Source: Verrucomicrobiaceae bacterium (GTDB lineage: Bacteria > Verrucomicrobiota > Verrucomicrobiia > Verrucomicrobiales > Verrucomicrobiaceae). Taken from it: 33,103 nucleotides of DNA. The notes below the pieces were generated by a model. That model worked only from the letters and a program-made list of their open reading frames with translations. It did no database searches and was not told the DNA's origin. A program made the position numbers and the translations under genes. The stretch covers positions 1 through 33,103 of the forward strand of contig JAIXVB010000570.1 of assembly GCA_027483245.1 (NCBI GenBank), read 5' to 3'. Positions 1-7,401 of the stretch are shown one piece after another (within the stretch, counting starts at the first letter, position 1; every line of letters begins with the position of its first letter).

Positions 1-666
1 AGCGCCACCGCCCTGACAGCAGCAGGCGGCAAACGCGTGAAAGGCGGCGAGCCCCAGACCCTGCGCAATCCCAAGGCCGACTTTGAGCAGGCTGGATTTG
101 CCGTCACGGAGGCGCTGAAAAAGGGCAATCGCGACAAAGGCTGGGCCGTCTCACCCGAAGGCGGCCAGCGTCATGAGGCCACCTTTGAGTTCACTCAACC
201 GCTGGCTTTCAAAGGCGGCGCGCAGTTGATCATCCAGATGAGCCAGCCCTTCCAAAACGGGAAATACAATCTGGGCCGCTTCCGCCTCTGGGTCACTAGC
301 AATCCCAACGTGCGCTTCGGCACGGCCAAGGTCATCGGCGATGCCATCAAGACGCCCGTGGCCAAGCGCACGCCGGAACAAAAGGCCGCCCTCAGCGCGC
401 ACTTCTTGGCTCAGTTCAAAGACTATCAAGCCACTCAGAAGCTCCTCGCCGCCGCAAAGAAACCGCTAGCGCCTGATGCCCCCCTGCTCGCGCTGGAAGC
501 CAAACACGCCGCGACCCAGAACCCAATCGTGCTTGACCCCAAACTCGTGCAACTGCGGCGCGATGCGGAACTGAGCCAAAAACAACTCGGCAACAAACGC
601 CTCACAGCCGCCCAAGATCTAGCCTGGGCCCTGATCAACTCCCCTGCATTCCTGTTCAATCACTGA
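1..666 (+). CDS. DUF1549/DUF1553 domain protein (Planctomycete-type PSD1 family), C-terminal part; 5' end lies outside the window
   Basis: Frame is open from base 1 (SATALTAAGGKRVKGGEPQT...). The C-terminus 'AAQDLAWALINSPAFLFNH' matches the typical DUF1553 ending (DLxWALxNSxEFLFNH). Confidence 0.8.
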   Translation, partial: SATALTAAGGKRVKGGEPQTLRNPKADFEQAGFAVTEALKKGNRDKGWAVSPEGGQRHEATFEFTQPLAFKGGAQLIIQMSQPFQNGKYNLGRFRLWVTSNPNVRFGTAKVIGDAIKTPVAKRTPEQKAALSAHFLAQFKDYQATQKLLAAAKKPLAPDAPLLALEAKHAATQNPIVLDPKLVQLRRDAELSQKQLGNKRLTAAQDLAWALINSPAFLFNH

Positions 667-713
667 CGCTTGAGCGGATAGGCGACCCATGGCAGGAGCC
701 GCGTCTGTGCGGA

Positions 714-739
714 GCACACTTTATTGCTTAGAAGTGTGC
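714..739 (+). terminator. Possible terminator hairpin downstream of the DUF1553 gene
   Basis: Inverted repeat GCACACTT (714-721) / AAGTGTGC (732-739) with a 10-nt loop; the T-tract after it is weak. Confidence 0.35.
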
Positions 740-857
740 CTTCTGAGCTCCTTGGGGTGTTTCGCGCTTTACTCACGAAACGAATCCAGATTAAATCCGC
801 AAATTCGGCGACTTCCGCCATCATTGCACCTCTATCCCCCCATTCATCATCCGAGCC

Positions 858-2390
858 ATGAAACTCAGCCGATCCCGCCTCGCCATCCTGGCGCTTCTCT
901 GCGGCACCTCCCTGACCCAGGCCGATATCTTGATCCTCAAGAACGGCAACAAAGTCGAAGGAACCATCCTCCAGGAAAGCCCCACCGCGGTGCGCATGAA
1001 GTATCGTCTCACGCCCAAGATCTGGGACGAGAAGGACTTCCCCATGACGGACATCCAGCAGGTGGTGAAACAAACGCCTGAAGAGGTTGAAGTCATCGAG
1101 CTGCGCAAGCTGCTGCCCACGCCTGACCTCATGACGGCCGACAAATATGAGCAGACCATTCAGGACCGTCTGCGTCCCTTTGTGAACAAATACAAAGGCA
1201 CCAAGGAAGCCACCGAGGTCGAAGCCATCATCGCCACCTATCAAGAGGAGAAAGCCAAAGTCTCCAACGGTCAGGCCAAACTCGAAGGCAAATGGCTCTC
1301 TGCCGCAGAGGCCAAGGCCAGCGAGTATGACATCGGAGCCTTCAAACTGCTGGTCAGCCTGCGTGCCAAGATCGCCGATCAGAAGTGGAATGAAGCCCTG
1401 CGTGAGTTCGACAAGTTTTACAACGTGCGCACCGGGTACCCTGCCTCCATCTACTACGTGGAAGCCATCCGCGAGATCATGGTGGTGATCGAGAAATACG
1501 ACGCCCTGATCGCCAAGATGGTCAGCGATCAACCCCAGGCGCTGCAAGCCCGCAACGACGGTCTGAAGAAGCTGGTCGATCCGGATCTCTCCCGCACCAA
1601 GGCCGCGATCGCACGTGAGCAAGACAGCTGGAAGGCCACCTACGATGCCGAGCGCCGCGCTGCTGTGCGCTGGTTGGTGCCCTACAAGTATGATCTCCGC
1701 TCCCTCCAGGATTGCCAGCGTGTCGTCGCTGCCGAGCGCACCCGCCTCGCTGCGTATGATCTGGAAGTGCTCCGCCAGCAAAACGAATCTCTGGGCGCAG
1801 CCATCCGTGCCATCGCAAGCTACAATCCGGCGGACGCCGAAGCGGCCATCGATCGTGCGATGAAGATCCCAGGCGGCAATCCACGTGAGTTCAATGCCGT
1901 CCTCAATGACGTGCGCATGCGCTACGCCGCCATGCGTGGTGAAATGGCCAAAAGACAAATGTCCGGCATCCCAACGACAAGTGGTTCCACCGCGATCGGC
2001 GGCACCGCCAGTGCAGGAGTGGATGATCGAGTCGCACGCATTTTGGCTGAGGCCAATGGCACTGCCCCGCCCCCTGCTCCAGGCACCATGCCTGCCGCCA
2101 GCGGCACGGCTCCAGCCCCAGCACCTGTTGCCCCCGCTCCCGTCGCGCAATACGCTCCAGGTGCCCCTGGTGCTGCCCCTGTGGCCCCTGGCGTGAATCC
2201 AGCCCTGGCCCAGCAGCGTCCCATGGTCGCCCCGCAGCCGATGCCTGCTCAGCCCATTGCTCCTGTCGCCGCCTATGTGCCGCCACCCGAAGAGTCCAGT
2301 TTCCAGACCTACATCATTGTAGGCATGGGCGCGCTGCTCGTTCTTCTGGGCGTGATGCTCTTCCAGCAAAAGAAGAAGCAGCAAGACTGA
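858..2390 (+). CDS. Secreted/membrane protein of unknown function with a signal peptide, Pro/Ala-rich linker and C-terminal TM helix
   Basis: 510-aa ORF. N-terminal signal-like MKLSRSRLAILALLCGTSLTQA; low-complexity APAPVAPAPVAQYAPGAPGAAPVAPG linker; C-terminal TYIIVGMGALLVLLGVMLF followed by QQKKKQQD. Confidence 0.85.
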   Translation: MKLSRSRLAILALLCGTSLTQADILILKNGNKVEGTILQESPTAVRMKYRLTPKIWDEKDFPMTDIQQVVKQTPEEVEVIELRKLLPTPDLMTADKYEQTIQDRLRPFVNKYKGTKEATEVEAIIATYQEEKAKVSNGQAKLEGKWLSAAEAKASEYDIGAFKLLVSLRAKIADQKWNEALREFDKFYNVRTGYPASIYYVEAIREIMVVIEKYDALIAKMVSDQPQALQARNDGLKKLVDPDLSRTKAAIAREQDSWKATYDAERRAAVRWLVPYKYDLRSLQDCQRVVAAERTRLAAYDLEVLRQQNESLGAAIRAIASYNPADAEAAIDRAMKIPGGNPREFNAVLNDVRMRYAAMRGEMAKRQMSGIPTTSGSTAIGGTASAGVDDRVARILAEANGTAPPPAPGTMPAASGTAPAPAPVAPAPVAQYAPGAPGAAPVAPGVNPALAQQRPMVAPQPMPAQPIAPVAAYVPPPEESSFQTYIIVGMGALLVLLGVMLFQQKKKQQD

Positions 2391-2414
2391 TTTCTCGCTC
2401 TGTCCCTAACCATG

Positions 2415-2455
2415 AAGCCGGGTGTCCTTTGCAGGGCATCCGGTTTTCTTCTTTT
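2415..2455 (+). terminator. Rho-independent terminator after the 858..2390 gene
   Basis: Stem CCGGGTGTCC (2418-2427) / GGGCATCCGG (2434-2443) with two G-U pairs and loop TTTGCA, followed by TTTTCTTCTTTT (2444-2455). Confidence 0.75.
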
Positions 2456-2514
2456 CAACGGCCCCTTCTCTGACCAAAGAACCCGCAGTTGAACCGCGTA
2501 ACTCTCCCTCTGCC

Positions 2515-3846
2515 ATGAATTCTGCCTCTGCTCATCCCACGCGCCGTCGTTTCCTCACCCAAGCAGCCAGCACGCTGTTTGCGGCTCCTTTTGTCACCTC
2601 CGGCATGCGTGCGGCATCTCCGAACGGGAAACTGCGCCATGCGGCCTTTGGTGCCTCCGGCATGTCATGGACAGACATGACCGCGATGTCCAATCACGAT
2701 CAGTGGGAACTGCATGCCATCTGCGATGTGGACACGCGCAACTTCGCCCGTGTGAAAGAAAAGTGGCCGCAGGTGAAATGCTACCAGGACTGGCAGGAGC
2801 TGCTGGAGAAGGAGGCCGACAACATCGACTCCGTCAATGTCTCCACCCCTGATCACATGCATGGCCCCATCGGCCTGCGCGCTCTAGAACTCGGCAAACA
2901 CATGTATGGTCAGAAACCCCTGGCGCAGAACCTGCACGAATGCCGTCAGCTCATGCTAAAAGCGCGTGAAAAAGGTGTCATGACCCAAATGGGCATCCAG
3001 GTCTCCTCCTCATTCACGGAACGCCACGCCGTGGCCATCATCCAGCAGGGTGCCATCGGAAAGGTCAAGGAAGTGCACACCTTCTCCAACAAATTCTGGG
3101 GTGACATGGCCCCGGTGCCCGCCAAAAGCGATCCTGTCCCTGCCGAGTTCGATTGGCAAAAGTGGCTGGGCACCGCCACCGATCGCCCGTTCATCCAGGG
3201 CTACTACCACCCCGGCCAATGGCGCAAGCGCCGCGACTTCGGCACCGGCACCCTCGGAGACATGGGCTGTCACATGTTCAGCGGCTGGTTCCGCGCCTTG
3301 GATCTCGCCGCTCCAGTCGCCGTGAAGTCCACCGGCCCCGCTCCCCTCAATGCCACCAACTGGGCCATCAATGCCGTGGTCGAATACACCTTCAAAGGCA
3401 CCGCTTACACCGCAGGAGACACCGTCAAAGTCACCTGGTATGATGGCGATGCCCGCCCACCCGCAGAGGTCATGGCTTTGGCCGATGCCGCCAAGTTCCC
3501 CGGCCAAGGCAGCCTCTACATCGGCACCGATGGGGTGCTGCTTTCCTCTCACGGCAGCACTCCCCTGCTCTACCCACGCGAGAAATTCACCGGCTTTAAA
3601 TACCCCAAACTAGAGCCCCGCGATCACTGGAAAGACTTCATCGACTGCTGTCTGAAGGGTGACAAACAACCCAGTGCCAACTTCGACTACGCGGGCCCCC
3701 TCACGGAAGCCGTGCTCCTCGGTTGCCTAGCCAGCCCCTTCCCCGGTGAGACTCTGCAATGGGATGCCCCGGCACTCAAAATCACCAATCACGAAGCCGC
3801 CAACAGCCTCGTGAAGCGGCAGTATCGTCCTGGAACCGAAATCTGA
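2515..3846 (+). CDS. Gfo/Idh/MocA family oxidoreductase with a twin-arginine signal
   Basis: Start placed at MNSASAHPTRRRFLTQAASTLFAAPFVTSG (Tat-like RRRF). Then GKLRHAAFGASGMSWTDM, 'CDVDTRNF', 'DSVNVSTPDHMHGPIGLRALELGKHMYGQKPLAQNLHECRQL', characteristic of the family. The ORF track extends to 2422, but 2422-2455 is the preceding terminator. Confidence 0.88.
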   Translation: MNSASAHPTRRRFLTQAASTLFAAPFVTSGMRAASPNGKLRHAAFGASGMSWTDMTAMSNHDQWELHAICDVDTRNFARVKEKWPQVKCYQDWQELLEKEADNIDSVNVSTPDHMHGPIGLRALELGKHMYGQKPLAQNLHECRQLMLKAREKGVMTQMGIQVSSSFTERHAVAIIQQGAIGKVKEVHTFSNKFWGDMAPVPAKSDPVPAEFDWQKWLGTATDRPFIQGYYHPGQWRKRRDFGTGTLGDMGCHMFSGWFRALDLAAPVAVKSTGPAPLNATNWAINAVVEYTFKGTAYTAGDTVKVTWYDGDARPPAEVMALADAAKFPGQGSLYIGTDGVLLSSHGSTPLLYPREKFTGFKYPKLEPRDHWKDFIDCCLKGDKQPSANFDYAGPLTEAVLLGCLASPFPGETLQWDAPALKITNHEAANSLVKRQYRPGTEI

Positions 3847-3862
3847 TCAGGCCTGAACGTGG

Positions 3863-3890
3863 AACGAGGCGCTCTTGGGAGCGCCTCGTT
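3863..3890. terminator. Bidirectional hairpin terminator between convergent genes (Gfo/Idh/MocA and gcvH)
   Basis: Perfect 12-bp inverted repeat AACGAGGCGCTC (3863-3874) / GAGCGCCTCGTT (3879-3890) with loop TTGG, in the 74-bp gap between convergent ORFs. Confidence 0.65.
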
Positions 3891-3920
3891 CTGAAGTCAA
3901 AGGACCGTCGAAAAACAGCC

Positions 3921-4298
3921 TCAGCCAATGTGTGCCCGGTAAGCCGTGGCATCCATCAGAGCAGCGGCAGCATCTGGGCCACTGGTCTTGATTTTAAAAA
4001 TCCAGCCTGCGCCGTAGGGGTCCGTATTGATCAGTCCTGGCTCACCATTCAGCGCTTCATTCACCTCCACGATCTCGCCAGCCACGGGGGCATAGATGTC
4101 GCTCGCGGCTTTCACGGACTCGATCACACAGACCTGCTGGCCTGCCGTCACGGAGCCCAGCTTGGGCAGGTCCACAAAAACCACATCCGTCAGCTCTGCT
4201 TGGGCATGATCGGTGATGCCCACAGGAGACACCGCTTGGGTTGGGTCCACCCATTCATGGGAGTCACGGTAGCGGAGTTGATCAGGAACAGAGCTCAT
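3921..4298 (-). CDS. gcvH: Glycine cleavage system H protein (lipoyl carrier)
   Basis: 125 aa: LRYRDSHEWV...VGITDHAQAELTDVVFVDLPKLGSVTAGQQVCVIESVKAASDIYAPVAGEIVEVNEAL...PGLINTDPYGAGWIFKI; lipoyl-lysine motif ESVKAAS. Confidence 0.96.
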   Translation of the reverse strand: MSSVPDQLRYRDSHEWVDPTQAVSPVGITDHAQAELTDVVFVDLPKLGSVTAGQQVCVIESVKAASDIYAPVAGEIVEVNEALNGEPGLINTDPYGAGWIFKIKTSGPDAAAALMDATAYRAHIG

Positions 4299-4324
4299 GG
4301 AGGTTCGACTGGTTGAATTGGAAA

Positions 4325-4924
4325 TTAGGCAGCGAAACCCAGCGCCGTCATGCGCTCGTGGATGGCGTCTTTAGCCTCCAGCAGTTCCGCGATCGGGTCC
4401 CACTTACCGCTTGTGAGCGCCTCATGCGCGGTGGTCGGGATCGTCACTTCAAAGCTTTCGTCACCGTAGTTCACGCGGCTGTTTGCCACATCCACCGTCA
4501 CCGCCAGTTGCGGGTTGGCTTCCACCGCCGCCGCGGCTTTCGCGATGTCTTCGGCCGAGGCCATCACGCAGGGAATGCCCAGCGTCGTGCAATTGCCGAA
4601 AAAGATCTCGGCGAAGCTTTGGGCGATGACGGCGCGGAAACCAAACCGATAGAGTGCCTGGGGGGCGTGCTCACGGGAGCTGCCGCAGCCAAAGTTCGTG
4701 CCCGAAAGCAGGATCGAGGCGCCTTTGAAGCGAGGATCATCCAGCGGGTGACCCGTCAGCTTGCCGTCCTTGTCGTAGCGCACATCATAAAAGGCATATT
4801 CCCCGAGACCATCAAAGGTCACGCACTTCATGAAGCGAGCAGGGATGATGCGGTCCGTATCGATGTCGGAACCAGGAACGTGAACGGCAGTGCCGGCGAC
4901 TTGTGTGATCTTTGCGAGGGCCAT
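4325..4924 (-). CDS. leuD: 3-isopropylmalate dehydratase small subunit
   Basis: MALAKITQVAGTAVHVPGSDIDTDRIIPARFMK...LSGTNFGCGSSREHAPQALYRFGFRAVIAQSFAEIFFGNCTTLGIPCV. The start was set at the internal ATG (4924) because LeuD homology begins there. Confidence 0.94.
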   Translation of the reverse strand: MALAKITQVAGTAVHVPGSDIDTDRIIPARFMKCVTFDGLGEYAFYDVRYDKDGKLTGHPLDDPRFKGASILLSGTNFGCGSSREHAPQALYRFGFRAVIAQSFAEIFFGNCTTLGIPCVMASAEDIAKAAAAVEANPQLAVTVDVANSRVNYGDESFEVTIPTTAHEALTSGKWDPIAELLEAKDAIHERMTALGFAA

Positions 4925-4979
4925 GGGAAGCCGACCTTTAGCAGGCAAACCGACAGGATCAAATGCGGAGAATGACAGA

Positions 4980-5603
4980 TCAGAGGGCCCCCGCAGCCCC
5001 CACGGCACCTTGCTGCTGCCGCGACCGATGGAAAACCCAGCCAATTCCCGCCCCGAATCCGAGTCCATAACACAGGCCCCAGGACAACTTCGCCACGGTG
5101 CCCAGTTGCGCCTTGGTCAGTGTCCCCTCAGCGATCAGGTGCTTTTTCGGCAGCCAAAAATCATACATCGCCCAATCCCCCGTAAAATAACCCGCCGAGT
5201 GCAGGGCAAACAGCCCCACCGCCGCCACCCACCAGCCACGCGCACTCCCCTGCATCCGCAGAATGATCCAAGCAAAGGCCGCACACCCAGCCGCAGCACC
5301 GACCCATTCCCCCAGCCGCCCGTGCAGACCAAACCACGCCGCGCACCACAGCACCGCATAGATGAAAAACGCCGGCAGAAACGCCCGGTAAAATCGCCCC
5401 ATCCCACCGGCCAATCCTCCTAGCACCAGCCCAGACAACCCCAGAAACACCAGCGCGATCGCCCCATACATGCCCAGCTCACCGCCGAAATTTCTGAACC
5501 AGCCCGCCGCAAAAGCCCACACCGAAAACGCCGCCACACTCACCAGCGCAAAACCCAGCGCCCCCTGCACCACATCCCACACTCCATGACGAAACGAATT
5601 CAT
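4980..5603 (-). CDS. Multi-pass membrane protein of unknown function
   Basis: 207-aa ORF with several hydrophobic helices (GALGFALVSVAAFSVWAFAAGWF; GAIALVFLGLSGLVLGGLAGG; AFFIYAVLWCAAWFGL; AAAGCAAFAWIIL; LCYGLGFGAGIGWVF). Same strand as leuD-gcvH. Confidence 0.75.
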   Translation of the reverse strand: MNSFRHGVWDVVQGALGFALVSVAAFSVWAFAAGWFRNFGGELGMYGAIALVFLGLSGLVLGGLAGGMGRFYRAFLPAFFIYAVLWCAAWFGLHGRLGEWVGAAAGCAAFAWIILRMQGSARGWWVAAVGLFALHSAGYFTGDWAMYDFWLPKKHLIAEGTLTKAQLGTVAKLSWGLCYGLGFGAGIGWVFHRSRQQQGAVGAAGAL

Positions 5604-5704
5604 CCCCTCAAAACGTCCCCCACCCCCTGCCGATTGCAGCCTTTCTGGGATAAGCCAGTCTCAAATCGCGAAGGCCAGGCAGATCATCGTTCGAACCGGA
5701 TTCA

Positions 5705-5850
5705 TGTTTCGTCCCTGTTCAGTCCTTCGATATCGGCCAGATCCTTGTGACGACCGCTTGCTCTTTTGTTTTGGATCAGATCCTCCACCGCAATTACCGG
5801 CACTAGGAGCCCGTCAAAATCCGCCCATTCCCTCCGTTGGATGCAGTCGG
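5705..5850 (-). pseudogene. C-terminal remnant of a DUF6036/AbiEii-like nucleotidyltransferase-type gene
   Basis: The minus-strand peptide 'FDGLLVPVIAVEDLIQNKRASGRHKDLADIEGL' resembles the conserved C-terminus (VPVIsLEDLIxNKRAxGRpKDLADIEaL) of such proteins. No catalytic N-terminal part is present; upstream lies the lpdA terminator and then lpdA. Confidence 0.55.
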
Positions 5851-5852
5851 CG

Positions 5853-5890
5853 AAAAAAAGGGGAATGCCTCGATTGCGACATTCCCCTCT
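5853..5890 (-). terminator. Rho-independent terminator of lpdA
   Basis: On the minus strand GGGGAATG-TCGCAATCGAGG-CATTCCCC followed by TTTTTTT (plus-strand A-tract 5853-5859; stem arms 5860-5867 and 5880-5887). Confidence 0.85.
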
Positions 5891-5943
5891 TTGATTATTC
5901 GAGTAGCTCACCTTTGATGAGCTTCCCGGATTATTGATTCACC

Positions 5944-7320
5944 TCACACGTGAATCGGATGCCCCTTGGCCACTTCCGTCGCTTCTTTGATCATCTCGGA
6001 CAGGGTCGGATGGGCGTGGATGGTGGCTTCGATCTCGTCCCAGGTGGCTTCGAGGTTCATGGCGAGGCCGATCTCGGCGATCATCTCGGTGCTTTCGCTG
6101 CCGATGATGTGCGCGCCGATGATTTCTCCGTGAGGCTCTCCGTAGAGGATCTTGACGAAACCTTCGGGCTCAGCGGCAGCGAGGGCCTTGCCACTGGCGA
6201 CGTAGGGGAACTTACCGACCTTGAATTTGAGGCCTTTTTCCTTCGCGGCACGCTCGGTGAGACCGATGCTGGCGACCTGCGGATGGCAGTAAGTGCAACC
6301 TGGGAAAACGGTGACTTTCTTGGGCTTGGTCTTCGTGAACATGCCTTCGACGCACTGCACGGCCTCGTAACTGGCGACGTGGGCGAGCCAAGGTGGCCCG
6401 ATGATGTCACCGGCACCGTAGATGCCTTTGACGCTGGTTTCGTAACGATCGTTGGTGTCCAACCAGCCGCGATCACTGAGCTTCAGCTCGATGCCGCCGG
6501 GCAGCACGGGGGAGACGCCGATGGCGACCAGGGCCACATCGGCTTCCAGGGTTTCATTGGCGGCACCTTCGACAGTGATCTTCACGCCTTTGCCGTCTTC
6601 GGAAGTACTCGTGATCTTGGTGTTGGTGAGGATGCGGATGCCTGACTTGGTGAGGCTCTTTTCCAGGGTCTTGCTGACCTCGGTGTCCTCGACCGGGAGA
6701 ATGTCTGGCTGCATTTCAACGACGGTGACCTTGGTGCCGTAAGCGTTGAAGAAATAAGCGAATTCGATGCCGATGGCACCTGCACCAATGACGATGACGC
6801 TCTTCGGCTGGGTGGCCAGGGTCATGGCTTCTTTGCTGCCAATGACGGTGGTGCCGTTGAAGGGGAAACCGGGCATCGGGCGGCTCTTCGCCCCCGTGGC
6901 GATGAGGATGTTTGCGGCGTCATAGGTCGCCTTGGTGCCATCGGCCGCGGTGACTTCGACCTTGCCCGCAGCGGGGATGCTGGCGGTGCCTTTGAGGTAA
7001 TCGACCTTGTTCTTCTTGAAGAGGAACTCGATGCCTTTGTTCAGCTTGTCGGACACCCCCCGGCTACGACCGATGACCTTGGACCAATCATACTCGATGC
7101 TGCCAATCTTGAGGCCAAACTCCTCCGCGCGATGCGTGAGGGTGTGATACAACTCCGCATTTTTCAGCAGGGCCTTCGTCGGGATACAACCCCAGTTCAG
7201 GCAGGTGCCACCGGCGCGGTCGTTTTCGACGCAGGCCACTTTTTTACCGAGTTGAGCGCCGCGGATGGCTGCGACATAGCCCGCAGGGCCGCCGCCAATG
7301 ACAATGAGGTCGTAGTTCAT
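5944..7320 (-). CDS. lpdA: Dihydrolipoyl dehydrogenase (E3)
   Basis: MNYDLIVIGGGPAGYVAAIRGAQLGKKVACVENDRAGGTCLNWGCIPTKALL (FAD motif and redox CxxxxC); C-terminal HAHPTLSEMIKEA. Start set at the ATG at 7320; the ORF track extends to 7395. Confidence 0.96.
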   Translation of the reverse strand: MNYDLIVIGGGPAGYVAAIRGAQLGKKVACVENDRAGGTCLNWGCIPTKALLKNAELYHTLTHRAEEFGLKIGSIEYDWSKVIGRSRGVSDKLNKGIEFLFKKNKVDYLKGTASIPAAGKVEVTAADGTKATYDAANILIATGAKSRPMPGFPFNGTTVIGSKEAMTLATQPKSVIVIGAGAIGIEFAYFFNAYGTKVTVVEMQPDILPVEDTEVSKTLEKSLTKSGIRILTNTKITSTSEDGKGVKITVEGAANETLEADVALVAIGVSPVLPGGIELKLSDRGWLDTNDRYETSVKGIYGAGDIIGPPWLAHVASYEAVQCVEGMFTKTKPKKVTVFPGCTYCHPQVASIGLTERAAKEKGLKFKVGKFPYVASGKALAAAEPEGFVKILYGEPHGEIIGAHIIGSESTEMIAEIGLAMNLEATWDEIEATIHAHPTLSEMIKEATEVAKGHPIHV

Positions 7321-7401
7321 GTGAGGTGTGATGGGGGAAAAATGAGACTTGAGAGAAAAGCGCAGGGGGTGGGGATGTTCAACCGGGGATTCCACTTCGG
7401 C

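Noticed and set aside
2068-2292. Pro/Ala-rich low-complexity stretch as a possible DNA repeat array
   Set aside because: Explained as a flexible protein linker; no regular nucleotide unit.
660-2384. 574-aa minus-strand ORF antisense to the 858..2390 gene
   Set aside because: Composition (His/Gly/Arg-rich) and position are those of a shadow ORF in GC-rich DNA; the plus-strand protein has coherent signal, linker and TM features.
5950-6645. 231-aa plus-strand ORF antisense to lpdA
   Set aside because: Shadow of lpdA codon usage; no domain signature.
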